64,000 bases of DNA, from positions 62,001 to 126,000 of the forward strand of contig NZ_CAMLHC010000011.1 of NCBI RefSeq assembly GCF_946479755.1. Reading direction: 5' to 3'. The DNA is from an uncultured Chitinophaga sp. Its GTDB lineage: Bacteria; Bacteroidota; Bacteroidia; Chitinophagales; Chitinophagaceae. Positions 1 to 8,600 of this stretch are shown in pieces. Under the pieces are notes generated by a model. The model was not told the origin of the DNA, searched no databases, and was given only the letters and a program-made list of their open reading frames with translations. Made by a program: the position numbers and the translations under genes. Positions within the stretch are counted from its first letter, which is position 1. The number at the start of each line of letters is the position of its first letter.

Positions 1-2
1 TG

Positions 3-557
3 CCGCTGGTATCCTTCATCGGAAGACTGGTGGGAGACAAGGGCGCCGATCTGTTGCCGGAGATCATCAGCCGTACCCTGCATGAGCTGCCGGGCGAGGT
101 AAACTTCCTCGTACTGGGTAGCGGTGATCCACATGTGGAATGGGCACTACAACAAACCCGACATGATGTTAGCTATGGTTTTAACCTGCATATCGGATAT
201 AATGAAGCACTGTCACACCTAATCTATGCCGGCAGCGATTTTCTGCTGATGCCGTCCAGGGTGGAGCCCTGCGGCCTGAACCAGCTTTATGCCCTGCGTT
301 ATGGCACCGTGCCTATGGTCCGCAGCACCGGCGGATTAAAGGATACCGTGACCGATTTTGGGGATCCCGGCGGATTTGGCATACGTTTTAATCAGGCAGG
401 GGTATGGGATGCCTGTTACTCCGTAAAACGTGCCGTGGAACTGTTCAGCGATACCGCCCATCTCTCGGAAATCCGCCTGCGTGGCATGCGGCTCAATCAT
501 TCCTGGGGACGCTCGGCCCAGCAGTACCTCGATGTTTACAACAGTATGAAAGGTTAA
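3..557 (+). CDS. glgA: Glycogen synthase, C-terminal part (5' end outside window)
   Basis: This is the last 184 codons of an ADP-glucose:glucan glucosyltransferase (GT5, GT-B fold), which elongates alpha-1,4-glucan in the cytoplasm. The frame is open to the left edge, so the gene begins outside the window. The visible part starts with PLVSFIGRLVGDKGADLL, the start of the C-terminal Rossmann domain. It also holds the nucleotide-sugar binding stretch RVEPCGLNQLYALRYGT and STGGLKDTV, which are characteristic of bacterial GlgA. The gene ends 51 bp before glgC on the same strand, so the two probably form one glycogen-synthesis operon. Confidence 0.95.
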   Translation, partial: PLVSFIGRLVGDKGADLLPEIISRTLHELPGEVNFLVLGSGDPHVEWALQQTRHDVSYGFNLHIGYNEALSHLIYAGSDFLLMPSRVEPCGLNQLYALRYGTVPMVRSTGGLKDTVTDFGDPGGFGIRFNQAGVWDACYSVKRAVELFSDTAHLSEIRLRGMRLNHSWGRSAQQYLDVYNSMKG

Positions 558-608
558 CTAATCACGATAACGCGCAGCGATTTCCTAATCTAAACCAACG
601 TCCACACT

Positions 609-1880
609 ATGACTAAAGATGTAATATCCATTATCCTCGGAGGCGGTGCAGGTACCCGCTTGTATCCCCTTACCCGTCGCCGTTCCAAACCGGCCGTGCC
701 CCTTGCCGGTAAATACAGACTGGTGGATATCCCCATCTCCAACTGTCTGAACGCGGAACTGAACCGTATTTTCGTTTTAACCCAGTTCAACTCCGCCTCG
801 CTTAACAAACACATCAAAAACTCGTACCATTTCAGTCATTTCGACAAAGGGTTTGTAGACATCCTCGCTGCAGAACAAACGCCCGACAACCCCACCTGGT
901 ACCAGGGCACCGCAGATGCGGTTAGGCAGTGCCTGCACCATGTGGAGAATTTCGACTTTAAATATGTGCTCATCCTCTCCGGCGATCAGTTGTACCAGAT
1001 GGACTTCCGTGATATGATCAACCATCATATCGAAACCGGAGCGGAGATTTCTATCGCCACCATCCCGGTAGCCGCCAAAGAAGCATCGGATTTTGGTATC
1101 CTGAAAACAGATGCGTCCGGGGCTATCGTCTCCTTCACGGAGAAGCCGTCACAGGAAGTGCTGCCGCCATGGGCGTCTGAGGTGAGTGAAGAAATGAAGA
1201 ACGTCGGCCGCGTGTACCTCGCCAGTATGGGCATCTATATCTTCAGCCGGGACGTACTCTTCGATATGCTGGGCAAACAACCGGAGGCGGCCGACTTTGG
1301 CAAGCAGGTGATCCCGGAAGCGATAGAAGCCAAAGCCCGTGTATTCAGCTACCAGTATGAAGGTTACTGGACCGATATCGGTAACATCTCCTCTTTCTGG
1401 GAAGCCAATATCGGGCTCACAGACGATATCCCACAGTTTAACCTGTTCAACGAATCGCAGACCATCTACTCCCGTGCACGGATGCTTCCCCCCGCCAAAA
1501 TATCCGGTACCATGGAGAAAACAATCATCGCCGACGGTTGTATTATTATGGCAAGCCGGTTGGAACGTTGTGTGGTGGGTATCCGTACCCGCATCGGCAG
1601 GGGCTCGGTCGTTTCCAACACGTATATCATGGGGAGCGACTACTACCAGACCCTCGACGAACTGGACAGGGCCAGCGCGGAAGGCCGTCCGCCCATGGGC
1701 ATCGGCGAAAACTGCATGATCGACAAAGCGATTATTGACAAGAACTGCAGTATCGGAAACAACGTACATATTCAGGGCGGAGACCATCTTCCGGATGGCG
1801 ACTTTGAAAAATATACGGTGAAAGACGGCATTGTTGTTGTTAAAAAAGGAGTAGTCCTGCCGGACGGATTCAACATCTAA
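609..1880 (+). CDS. glgC: Glucose-1-phosphate adenylyltransferase (ADP-glucose pyrophosphorylase)
   Basis: The enzyme makes ADP-glucose from ATP and glucose-1-phosphate, the committed step of glycogen synthesis. The 423 residues match the usual GlgC length. The N-terminal nucleotidyltransferase domain has GGGAGTRLYPLT at residues 11-22, with the basic RRR and KPAVPLAGKYRLVD that follow, and the catalytic-site segment SGDQLYQMD at 124-132. The region after about residue 290 is the left-handed beta-helix (hexapeptide-like) allosteric domain. It lies directly behind glgA and 13 bp ahead of the GH130 gene, consistent with one transcript. The first ATG after the glgA stop is used. Confidence 0.96.
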   Translation: MTKDVISIILGGGAGTRLYPLTRRRSKPAVPLAGKYRLVDIPISNCLNAELNRIFVLTQFNSASLNKHIKNSYHFSHFDKGFVDILAAEQTPDNPTWYQGTADAVRQCLHHVENFDFKYVLILSGDQLYQMDFRDMINHHIETGAEISIATIPVAAKEASDFGILKTDASGAIVSFTEKPSQEVLPPWASEVSEEMKNVGRVYLASMGIYIFSRDVLFDMLGKQPEAADFGKQVIPEAIEAKARVFSYQYEGYWTDIGNISSFWEANIGLTDDIPQFNLFNESQTIYSRARMLPPAKISGTMEKTIIADGCIIMASRLERCVVGIRTRIGRGSVVSNTYIMGSDYYQTLDELDRASAEGRPPMGIGENCMIDKAIIDKNCSIGNNVHIQGGDHLPDGDFEKYTVKDGIVVVKKGVVLPDGFNI

Positions 1881-1893
1881 CAAAACAATACAC

Positions 1894-3363
1894 ATGCGAG
1901 TGTCAATTGAGCGGAAACCTACGAAGATCTATCCTGATCTGAAAAGAGTGGTAGCCAGGTTTTTTTTCAATGGCGAAGCCAGGGCCAAATCCATTATACA
2001 ACATGTTGCCTCCATGAGCGATGAGCAGGTGGATGTAACGATAACGCCTATACTGAGAGAGTTCTCCCGGCGCCACCGTAACATCACCCGTATTTTCGAG
2101 AAACATGCAGACAGGATCCGGCACCTTTTTGCTGCTGTCCAGGTCAACTATGATGAATTGTCGCTGAAAAGAAAACTGTTGACAGGCTCGTATTTTACCA
2201 ACGAATATTCTATTGAATCTGCCGCTTTTTTTAATCCTTCGATGATTGAAGATGTGGACCAGAGCGGGCTGGAAGAAGGGGAGAAAAGAGTGATCCTGAG
2301 CTTCCGTGCCGTTGGCGAAGGGCATATCTCGTCCATCGCGTTCCGCAGCGGCATCATCGACCGCAATAACCAGATCACTTTACAAACAGCCGGCAACTAC
2401 GTGGACGAAGCGGAAGTGATCCGCAATGCCATGTATAAAAAGGATACTTTCTTTCAGAATGCGGTGTCCATCAAACTGCCGGACCCCGTGATGCAGGAGG
2501 TGATGAACAGCCTGCCGGATGAATTTGAGTACATGTCCCTGAAAAAAGTGATCCGTGAAATGCAGCAGCGCTACCAGGTAGACCACCTGGTGAAAAAAGC
2601 GCTGGAAAGATTGCTCTGGCTGGCAGACTCTTACTACGAACTGAATTTCTCGCTGGACACGGATATCTCCGACCGGGTGATCTTCCCGTATTCCGACGCA
2701 GAAAGCCGGGGTATTGAAGACGCCCGCTTCGTGAAATACAAAGGGGAAGATGGCAACATCACTTACTACGCCACCTATACGGCGTTCGACGGGGTGACCA
2801 TCCAGCCTAAACTGCTGTCTACCGAAGACTTTTATAATTTTAAAATCATGCCCTTGTACGGAGAGGGGGCCCAGAATAAAAACCTGGCCCTCTTTCCCCG
2901 CAAAATCAAAGGGAAATATGTCATGATATCCCGTATTGATGGTATCAACGGGTATATTATGTATTCCGATAAAATCAATATCTGGGAAAATCCACAGATC
3001 CTCCAGACCCCTAAATATCCATGGGAATTTGTACAGGTAGGTAACTGCGGCTCACCGATCGAAACGCCGGAAGGCTGGCTGGTGATCACGCATGGCGTAG
3101 GGCCCATGCGGACTTATTGCATCGGCGCCAGCCTGCTGGACCTTGAAGATCCCGGTACGGAGATCGGCCGCCTGCGGGAGCCGCTGCTGATGCCCAATAA
3201 GGACGAAAGAGAAGGTTATGTGCCCAATGTGCTTTATTCCTGTGGCTCTATCGTACACAACGATGAACTGATCATTCCTTACGGCCTCTCCGATTATGCT
3301 TCCGGTTTCGCCACCGTCAACCTCGAAAAGCTGCTGGCCCAGATCAAAGCAGACGGCGTATAA
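1894..3363 (+). CDS. Glycoside hydrolase family 130 protein with long N-terminal domain
   Basis: This is a GH130 family enzyme; characterised members are phosphorylases or hydrolases of beta-mannosides. The C-terminal five-bladed propeller begins near residue 255 and contains RGIEDARF (272-279), the family's 'EDxR' motif whose Asp (D276) is expected to be the general acid. Residues 1-235 form a mostly helical extension that short GH130 phosphorylases lack, giving 489 residues. It follows glgC by 13 bp and faces a GT4 glycosyltransferase whose stop codon is 2 bp away. That context suggests turnover of a glycan linked to glycogen or osmolyte metabolism. The substrate cannot be read from sequence. 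Confidence 0.88.
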   Translation: MRVSIERKPTKIYPDLKRVVARFFFNGEARAKSIIQHVASMSDEQVDVTITPILREFSRRHRNITRIFEKHADRIRHLFAAVQVNYDELSLKRKLLTGSYFTNEYSIESAAFFNPSMIEDVDQSGLEEGEKRVILSFRAVGEGHISSIAFRSGIIDRNNQITLQTAGNYVDEAEVIRNAMYKKDTFFQNAVSIKLPDPVMQEVMNSLPDEFEYMSLKKVIREMQQRYQVDHLVKKALERLLWLADSYYELNFSLDTDISDRVIFPYSDAESRGIEDARFVKYKGEDGNITYYATYTAFDGVTIQPKLLSTEDFYNFKIMPLYGEGAQNKNLALFPRKIKGKYVMISRIDGINGYIMYSDKINIWENPQILQTPKYPWEFVQVGNCGSPIETPEGWLVITHGVGPMRTYCIGASLLDLEDPGTEIGRLREPLLMPNKDEREGYVPNVLYSCGSIVHNDELIIPYGLSDYASGFATVNLEKLLAQIKADGV

Positions 3364-3365
3364 CT

Positions 3366-4370
3366 TTATCCAAGCGATTGATATACTTTCAGGTAATCGG
3401 CCGTCATCCGGTCGGTAGTGAAGTGCTCGTGTGCATGCAGGTGGCTGGCGTACCGGTCCAGCTGCCCCAGGGCTTCCACTGCTGCCACGGCTTCGGCCAC
3501 TGTGTTGACTAAATAGCCGGTGCGTCCGTCGATGATAAGCTCCGGCATAGCACCCCTGTTAAAAGCGATCACGGGAGTGCCGCATAACATGGCCTCCGCC
3601 ACACTCAGCCCAAAGGGTTCGTTAAAATGAATCGGGTGCAGCAGGGCGCTGGCCTTGCCCAGCAGTTCACTGCGTGCCGGCCCGCCTACGGACCCCAGGT
3701 ACCGGACCTGTTCATCATCTATATAAGGTTTTACCATTTCCTCAAAATAGTCCTGCTGCTGGATGATACCGGCTATCAGCAGGCGGCGGCGGGACTGTAG
3801 GGCAATCTGTATAGCGTCGTGCGTGCCTTTGTCCGGATGAATGCGGCCATAGTACAGCAGGTAGTCGTCGGGCACCGGGTTGAAGGCAAAGTCACCGGGT
3901 CTTACGCCATTGTAGACCGTGGCTTTATAATGCAGCCGGGGATGCCGGTCGGCATTGCTGATCGCTACATAATGTCCTATGTGGTTGTAGCGCTGATACA
4001 CCGGGACTATCTTTTCTGATGAAAACCCGTGGATGGTTGTCACCATCGGGGTGCCTATCAGCCGGGAGTAGGTGAGCGGCAGGAAGTCGAAGTGATTATG
4101 GATAATATCATAATGGTGCGCCTGTTCCATCAGGTAGCTGATGTGCATACATTCGTTGACTTTGGCGTCTGCGTTGCGGTCTTCCTCATATCCCTGCGGG
4201 CAGATCCATGCCAGCTTGCCCTGGGTGAGGGAGTCGCCGGTGGCGAAGAGGGTCACATCTGCTCCATGGGCTACGAGGCCTTCAGCGAGATTGGAAGCCA
4301 TTTGTTCCCAGGGGCCGTAATGCCGGGGTGGGGTCCGCCAGGCTACGGGCGAAAGGATTGCGATCTTCAT
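3366..4370 (-). CDS. Glycosyltransferase family 4
   Basis: A 334-residue GT-B glycosyltransferase. The N-terminal domain begins MKIAILSPVAWRTPP with a Gly-rich HYGPWEQMASNLAEGL acceptor-side loop. The C-terminal donor domain holds YYGRIHPDKGTHDAI and the retaining GT4 EX7E motif, seen as EPFGLSVAE at 251-259 followed by GTPVIAFNRGAMPE. There is no signal peptide or membrane segment, so it should act in the cytoplasm. It converges on the GH130 gene with only 2 bp between stop codons, and the two may make and break the same glycan (inference). Donor and acceptor are unknown. Confidence 0.9.
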   Translation of the reverse strand: MKIAILSPVAWRTPPRHYGPWEQMASNLAEGLVAHGADVTLFATGDSLTQGKLAWICPQGYEEDRNADAKVNECMHISYLMEQAHHYDIIHNHFDFLPLTYSRLIGTPMVTTIHGFSSEKIVPVYQRYNHIGHYVAISNADRHPRLHYKATVYNGVRPGDFAFNPVPDDYLLYYGRIHPDKGTHDAIQIALQSRRRLLIAGIIQQQDYFEEMVKPYIDDEQVRYLGSVGGPARSELLGKASALLHPIHFNEPFGLSVAEAMLCGTPVIAFNRGAMPELIIDGRTGYLVNTVAEAVAAVEALGQLDRYASHLHAHEHFTTDRMTADYLKVYQSLG

Positions 4371-4552
4371 AGTGTTCCGGTTTTCCGATCAGCCTTTACG
4401 GCAAATTCCAATCCACATTCACCCGCCCATCAAATTTCAGGAGTAAAAAATCTGAAATCACAATTTCTTCTCTAACTTCGTACATTCAAAAGTTTCGATA
4501 TATCCAGATATATCTGTTACTTTTATTGATCATTTGTAATTCGACACGTAAT
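4371..4552. other. Divergent promoter region between GT4 and bshC
   Basis: This 182-bp AT-rich spacer separates two divergent genes. It holds an 8-bp unit, gatatatc, repeated at 4497-4504 and 4507-4514; the unit is itself palindromic, so it could be an operator, although AT-rich DNA makes this weak. A short inverted repeat (atttcag at 4434-4440, ctgaaat at 4452-4458) lies upstream. No clear TTTG/TAnnTTTG promoter could be placed. Confidence 0.35.
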
Positions 4553-6133
4553 ATGCTCGAGTATATTCCTTACGGGAAGACAGGCTTTTTTAATCAGCTG
4601 GTAACAGATTTTTTAGCAGATGCGCCACAGATCAGACCTTTCTACACCTATTCCTCCACTCGTCCGGATTTTACAGCTGCGATAGCCGCCCGGAAGCAGT
4701 TTAATACCCCAAGAGCCGCACTGGTAGCTGCATTGCAGCAGCAATATGAAAACCTGGAGCCGGTGCAGGCCGTTCAGGACAACATTTCGCGCCTTGCAGA
4801 TGCGGAGACGTTCACGGTAACGACCGCCCATCAGCCCAACGTATTTACCGGTTACCTGTATTTTGTTTATAAGATACTGCAAGCCATCAAACTGTGCCAG
4901 GAACTGCAGCAGCAGTACCCGCAGCATCAGTTTGTGCCGGTGTATTATATGGGCAGTGAAGACGCTGACCTGGATGAACTGGGCAGCATCTACCTGGAAG
5001 GCAAAACGTTGACCTGGGCAGCAGGACAGCAGGGGGCTGTGGGCCGTATGCGTCCCGAAGGGCTGGAGCAACTGATCGGACAAATAAAAGATATGCTGGG
5101 GTACGCGCCACATGCAGAAGAGCTGATAGCACTGCTGCGCAAAGCTTACCTGGAGCATGCCAATATCCAGGATGCTACTTTGTACCTGGTGCATGCGCTG
5201 TTCGGCCGTTACGGGCTGGTAGTGCTGGTGCCGGACAGCCCTGCCCTGAAACGCCTTTACATCCCGGTGATGAAAGATGAATTGTTTCATCAGGCTTCTC
5301 ACGGTATCGTTGGCAAGACCCTCGAACAACTCGGCGCTCATTATAAAGTGCAGGCTAATCCGCGGGAGATCAACCTGTTTTACCTGAAAGACGATATGCG
5401 CGAACGCATCGTGCAGGAAGGCGATCAGTGGAAAGTATTACACACCCCGTTGAAATTTGACGCTGCCGCGCTGGAAAAGGAGCTGGAAGCACATCCGGAG
5501 CGGTTCAGCCCCAATGTGATCCTGCGGGGTATGTTCCAGGAAACGGTCCTGCCCAACATCGCTTTCATCGGCGGCGGTGGTGAAATTGCCTACTGGCTGG
5601 AGCTGAAAGACCTTTTTGCCCACTACGGCGTGCCTTTCCCGATCCTGTTGCTGCGTAATTCCCTGCTGCTGGCAGACGAGCAGTCCGCCCGACGGCTGGA
5701 TAAACTGGGCATCACCACGGCGGAGTTATTCGCAACCACGGACGATATCGTGAACGCCTATGTGAAAAAACACACCAACGCAGCGCTGGTGCTGAAAGAA
5801 GAGTATGCAGCCATCGAAAAGCTGTATGACAGCCTGGAAGAAAAGGCCCGAAGCATTGACATTACCCTGGTGGCCAGTACCGGTGCGGAAAGAAGCCGTG
5901 CTTTAAAATCCATCGGTAAGCTGGAACATAAGTTCCTCCGGGCGGAGAAGAAAAAATTTGCGTGGCAGACAGACCAGATCAAGCAGGTGAAAAATAAGCT
6001 GTTCCCCGGCGGTTCGTTACAGGAGCGTAAAGAGAACTTTATGCCCTGGTATGCGGCGGAAGGTCCTGCTTTCCTGGACCGCGTGCTGGCGTCGCTGACG
6101 CCGGTCACCGACCAGTTTACGATTGTACGTTAA
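4553..6133 (+). CDS. bshC: Bacillithiol biosynthesis cysteine-adding enzyme BshC
   Basis: BshC joins cysteine to glucosaminyl-malate in the last step of bacillithiol synthesis, in the cytosol. The 526-residue product has the Rossmann-like core with TAHQPNVFTGYLYFVYK near residues 91-107, GSEDADLDE, and a C-terminal coiled-coil segment (about 395-470) ending in FPGGSLQERKEN and LDRVLASLTP, all typical of the family. The frame can be extended to a TTG at 4526, but the ATG at 4553 (MLEYIPYGKTGFF) fits the family N-terminus better and is preferred. bshA and bshB are not in the window, as is usual for scattered bsh genes in Bacteroidota. Confidence 0.93.
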   Translation: MLEYIPYGKTGFFNQLVTDFLADAPQIRPFYTYSSTRPDFTAAIAARKQFNTPRAALVAALQQQYENLEPVQAVQDNISRLADAETFTVTTAHQPNVFTGYLYFVYKILQAIKLCQELQQQYPQHQFVPVYYMGSEDADLDELGSIYLEGKTLTWAAGQQGAVGRMRPEGLEQLIGQIKDMLGYAPHAEELIALLRKAYLEHANIQDATLYLVHALFGRYGLVVLVPDSPALKRLYIPVMKDELFHQASHGIVGKTLEQLGAHYKVQANPREINLFYLKDDMRERIVQEGDQWKVLHTPLKFDAAALEKELEAHPERFSPNVILRGMFQETVLPNIAFIGGGGEIAYWLELKDLFAHYGVPFPILLLRNSLLLADEQSARRLDKLGITTAELFATTDDIVNAYVKKHTNAALVLKEEYAAIEKLYDSLEEKARSIDITLVASTGAERSRALKSIGKLEHKFLRAEKKKFAWQTDQIKQVKNKLFPGGSLQERKENFMPWYAAEGPAFLDRVLASLTPVTDQFTIVR

Positions 6134-6140
6134 AAGATTG

Positions 6141-6312
6141 TTGATTTTCGGATTTTTTGATTTGCGATTTTTTGATTTCGGGATTTACCAAAACAAATAG
6201 CTAAAATAAAAAGATCGAAGCGATGTTAAATCGCTTCGATCTTTTTATTTATTTCGTTCGCTCCAATCGCCCCAAAATCAAAAAATCGCAAATCAAAAAA
6301 TCCCCAAATCAA
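6141..6312. repeat. Nested inverted repeat around a terminator
   Basis: Two 42-bp arms, 6141-6182 and 6271-6312, are inverted copies matching at 39 of 42 positions by hand alignment. Each arm contains the 13-mer GATTTTTTGATTT twice, separated by GC, so the arms are also internally repeated. They enclose the perfect terminator hairpin at 6204-6250. The right arm runs into the stop codon of the FUSC gene. The arrangement is palindromic at two scales between convergent genes. Confidence 0.85.
6204..6250. terminator. Bidirectional intrinsic terminator between bshC and FUSC gene
   Basis: This is a perfect 21-bp stem with a 5-nt loop (GTTAA at 6225-6229). The core GATCGAAGCGA/TCGCTTCGATC is flanked by A-rich sequence on the left and T-rich on the right, so it can end transcription from both convergent genes. 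Confidence 0.9.
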
Positions 6313-8531
6313 CTCAGCGCTTTACCCATATCTTTTACCAGTGACAGGATGGCCTGCAACTGGTCGTGTACTTGTTTGGTCTCCAGCATTTCGTCACGGA
6401 TAGGCGTGGCGCCTTTGCCTTCATTGATTTCCAGCTGACGGAGGTGTACGAGGTTATGCAGGTGTTCATCCAGTGTGTCGAAGGCGTGGATGGCTGGTTC
6501 CAGTTGTGCCTGGCCGTGTGTGGCAGGATCAATCATGAGGTACAGCTGGTCAATGTATCGCAGCAGGTAAGTGGTGATCTCCCTGTATTCCGGCCTGGGG
6601 AACTGCACGCCGTGATGCATGCTGTACGCTGCCAGGGCGGCGATATGGGAGGTAAGGGTATGATTGAGCACCACAAAGTGATATACTTTAGAGGCGTTTT
6701 TTTGTTTGCTTTTCGGTTCTGACAACATCCGCTGGAAGGCGGCCATCATATTGGCGGTATCTACATAAGTCGCTTTGCGGGCCAGTTTAAAATCGGTCAC
6801 CGTATTGGTTTCCCCGGCATATACCCGCAATACCAGTTCAAAGTACTTACGGTTGGAGAGCATCATTTTCTGCATGTACCCGGGCAGGGTATTGTGCTCC
6901 CATGAGGGCCACAGCAGCATATTGGCAAAGAAGGCGATGCCTCCGCCGATGAAGGTATCGAGTACCCGCTGCGTGGCGTTCTGCAGGTCAGCAGGGTGCA
7001 GGAAGTGCAGCAGGAAGATGATGAACGGGGTGACAAAGAAGACGCTGAGCGTATACTGGAAGCTCATGAAGCTGTAAGCGCCGAGGATGCAGAGGAGCAT
7101 GCTGATAAAGATCACCGTATCGTTATGGGTGATGTACAGCAGTCCGGCGGCAAAGAGTGCGCCCAGTACCGTACCGATCAGGCGCTGTATGCTGCGGGAG
7201 CGGGTGAGGCCGAAGCCTGGCTTCAGGATCACGACTATTGTCAGCAGTATCCAGTATACCCTGTCGAGGTGAAGCGCCAGTCCCAGCAGGTAGCCGGTGA
7301 TGGTGGCTAAGCTCACGCGCACAGCGTGCCTGAAAATATGGGATTTGAAGGTGAGGTTGTCGCGGAAGGTCTCCAGGTCATATTTCTGGCTGGTGGTAAA
7401 TTTTGACAGTTCCAGCTTAGGATCGATGGTTTCGTCTTTCAGTCGCTCCAGCCGGGTGAGGCGGTGCAGGTTATAGATCCTTTGCGCCATATCCTGCAGG
7501 TTCTGCAGGATGTTGGTCAGCGGGATGGTCCGGGTCCTTTCTGCCAGCGTGGGCAGTTTCAGCGTGATGTCGGCGATGGCTTTTTTCACCTTTTCCATCT
7601 CGTATTTGAGATTGGTTTTGGGCAGCGAACGTTGTCCTGCGGCTACGGCGAGGCCGATATTCTCCAGTTCTTCCACGAACTCTGTGATCAGCGCATGGAA
7701 TTTCTGCAGGATGTCGTCCTGTTTAAAGTCGCGCTGGAGGGCGTTGTAGTCTGTCTGTGATGCCATGATCTGCTCCTGCAGGTCTACCATATCGAGGAAG
7801 ATGAGCACCATGCTTTTGTTGATACTGGTGGTACCCTGCTGGGCGGAGCGCCTTTTCAGCAGGAGCTCTCTTACGTTTTCCTGTTTTTCGTTGACGATGA
7901 CCTGTTGTGCCAGTACGGCTTTATAGTTGGCGGCCACATCTACGCCGGGAGTATAAAAGTTGGAGCGGAGTTCGAGGTAACGGGCAGTCTGTTGTATACA
8001 ATCGCCCAGCGCCTGCTGTACGTTGAGATAGGGGCGTATCTGCCATAGTATCAGCGCCAGCAGCGCGTACCAGATGCTGCCCAGCAAAACCATGGCTGCG
8101 TATACCACAGCCATGCCGGGTGTGAGCTGGGTTTCGCCCAGGATAGAGACCATGATGAGCAGGCAGCCGGTGCCTATGTTGCCGCCGCGGTTGCCATAGA
8201 CCAGCATCATGGCGAAGACAAAGCAGCAGGCCACTATCCAGAAAGCCATGAGGGTAGGATAAGGCAGCAGCAGCCCGGTGCCGATGGCTGTCAGAAAAAT
8301 CAGTCCGGTGCTGATGATCAGCCCGTTGCGCTTGTGGATGATGGTGCCGGGCACGTCGCTCAGGGCGGTGCACAACGCGCCCATGGACATGGCGATGCCA
8401 AGGCCCAGCTGGCCGATGGCCGCAAAAATCAGGGAGGGGACCACCACGCTGATGGTGGTGCGCAAACCGTTGCTGAAATGATAACTGTAAAGGAAACTCT
8501 TAATATCGTTGATTCGCTGTTCTATACGCAA
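6309..8531 (-). CDS. FUSC-family inner-membrane protein (YccS/YhfK-like)
   Basis: A large membrane protein of the fusaric-acid-resistance/aromatic-acid-efflux-like family. It has two clusters of about five to six hydrophobic helices (start LRTTISVVVPSLIFAAIGQL, and a second from ATITGYLLGLALHLDRVYWI) separated by a cytoplasmic helical region of about 200 residues. The ORF is open to a TTG at 8576, but a near-consensus promoter (8554-8585) lies inside that extension. Transcription would therefore begin near 8548, and the TTG at 8531 (reading LRIEQRINDIKSFLYS) is the first usable start, giving 740 residues. Substrate unknown. It converges with bshC on the shared terminator. Confidence 0.85.
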   Translation of the reverse strand: MRIEQRINDIKSFLYSYHFSNGLRTTISVVVPSLIFAAIGQLGLGIAMSMGALCTALSDVPGTIIHKRNGLIISTGLIFLTAIGTGLLLPYPTLMAFWIVACCFVFAMMLVYGNRGGNIGTGCLLIMVSILGETQLTPGMAVVYAAMVLLGSIWYALLALILWQIRPYLNVQQALGDCIQQTARYLELRSNFYTPGVDVAANYKAVLAQQVIVNEKQENVRELLLKRRSAQQGTTSINKSMVLIFLDMVDLQEQIMASQTDYNALQRDFKQDDILQKFHALITEFVEELENIGLAVAAGQRSLPKTNLKYEMEKVKKAIADITLKLPTLAERTRTIPLTNILQNLQDMAQRIYNLHRLTRLERLKDETIDPKLELSKFTTSQKYDLETFRDNLTFKSHIFRHAVRVSLATITGYLLGLALHLDRVYWILLTIVVILKPGFGLTRSRSIQRLIGTVLGALFAAGLLYITHNDTVIFISMLLCILGAYSFMSFQYTLSVFFVTPFIIFLLHFLHPADLQNATQRVLDTFIGGGIAFFANMLLWPSWEHNTLPGYMQKMMLSNRKYFELVLRVYAGETNTVTDFKLARKATYVDTANMMAAFQRMLSEPKSKQKNASKVYHFVVLNHTLTSHIAALAAYSMHHGVQFPRPEYREITTYLLRYIDQLYLMIDPATHGQAQLEPAIHAFDTLDEHLHNLVHLRQLEINEGKGATPIRDEMLETKQVHDQLQAILSLVKDMGKALS

Positions 8532-8553
8532 ACGTAAATCGGTTTTTGGAATA

Positions 8554-8585
8554 CAAAGATACAGGGAATCATGCAAAGCCGCAAA
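8554..8585 (-). promoter_or_regulatory. Bacteroidota-type promoter for the FUSC gene
   Basis: Read on the minus strand, TTTG (8585-8582), 20 nt, then TATCTTTG (8561-8554) match the -33/-7 consensus TTTG/TAnnTTTG of the Bacteroidota main sigma factor. The predicted start is near 8548. This argues against translation from the TTG at 8576. Confidence 0.65.
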
Positions 8586-8600
8586 GTGGCCTTTGTATCA

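Noticed and set aside
4497..4514. Repeated gatatatc as an operator for bshC or the GT4 gene
   Set aside because: The unit is short and AT-rich in AT-rich DNA, with no second site to support it; kept only as a note.
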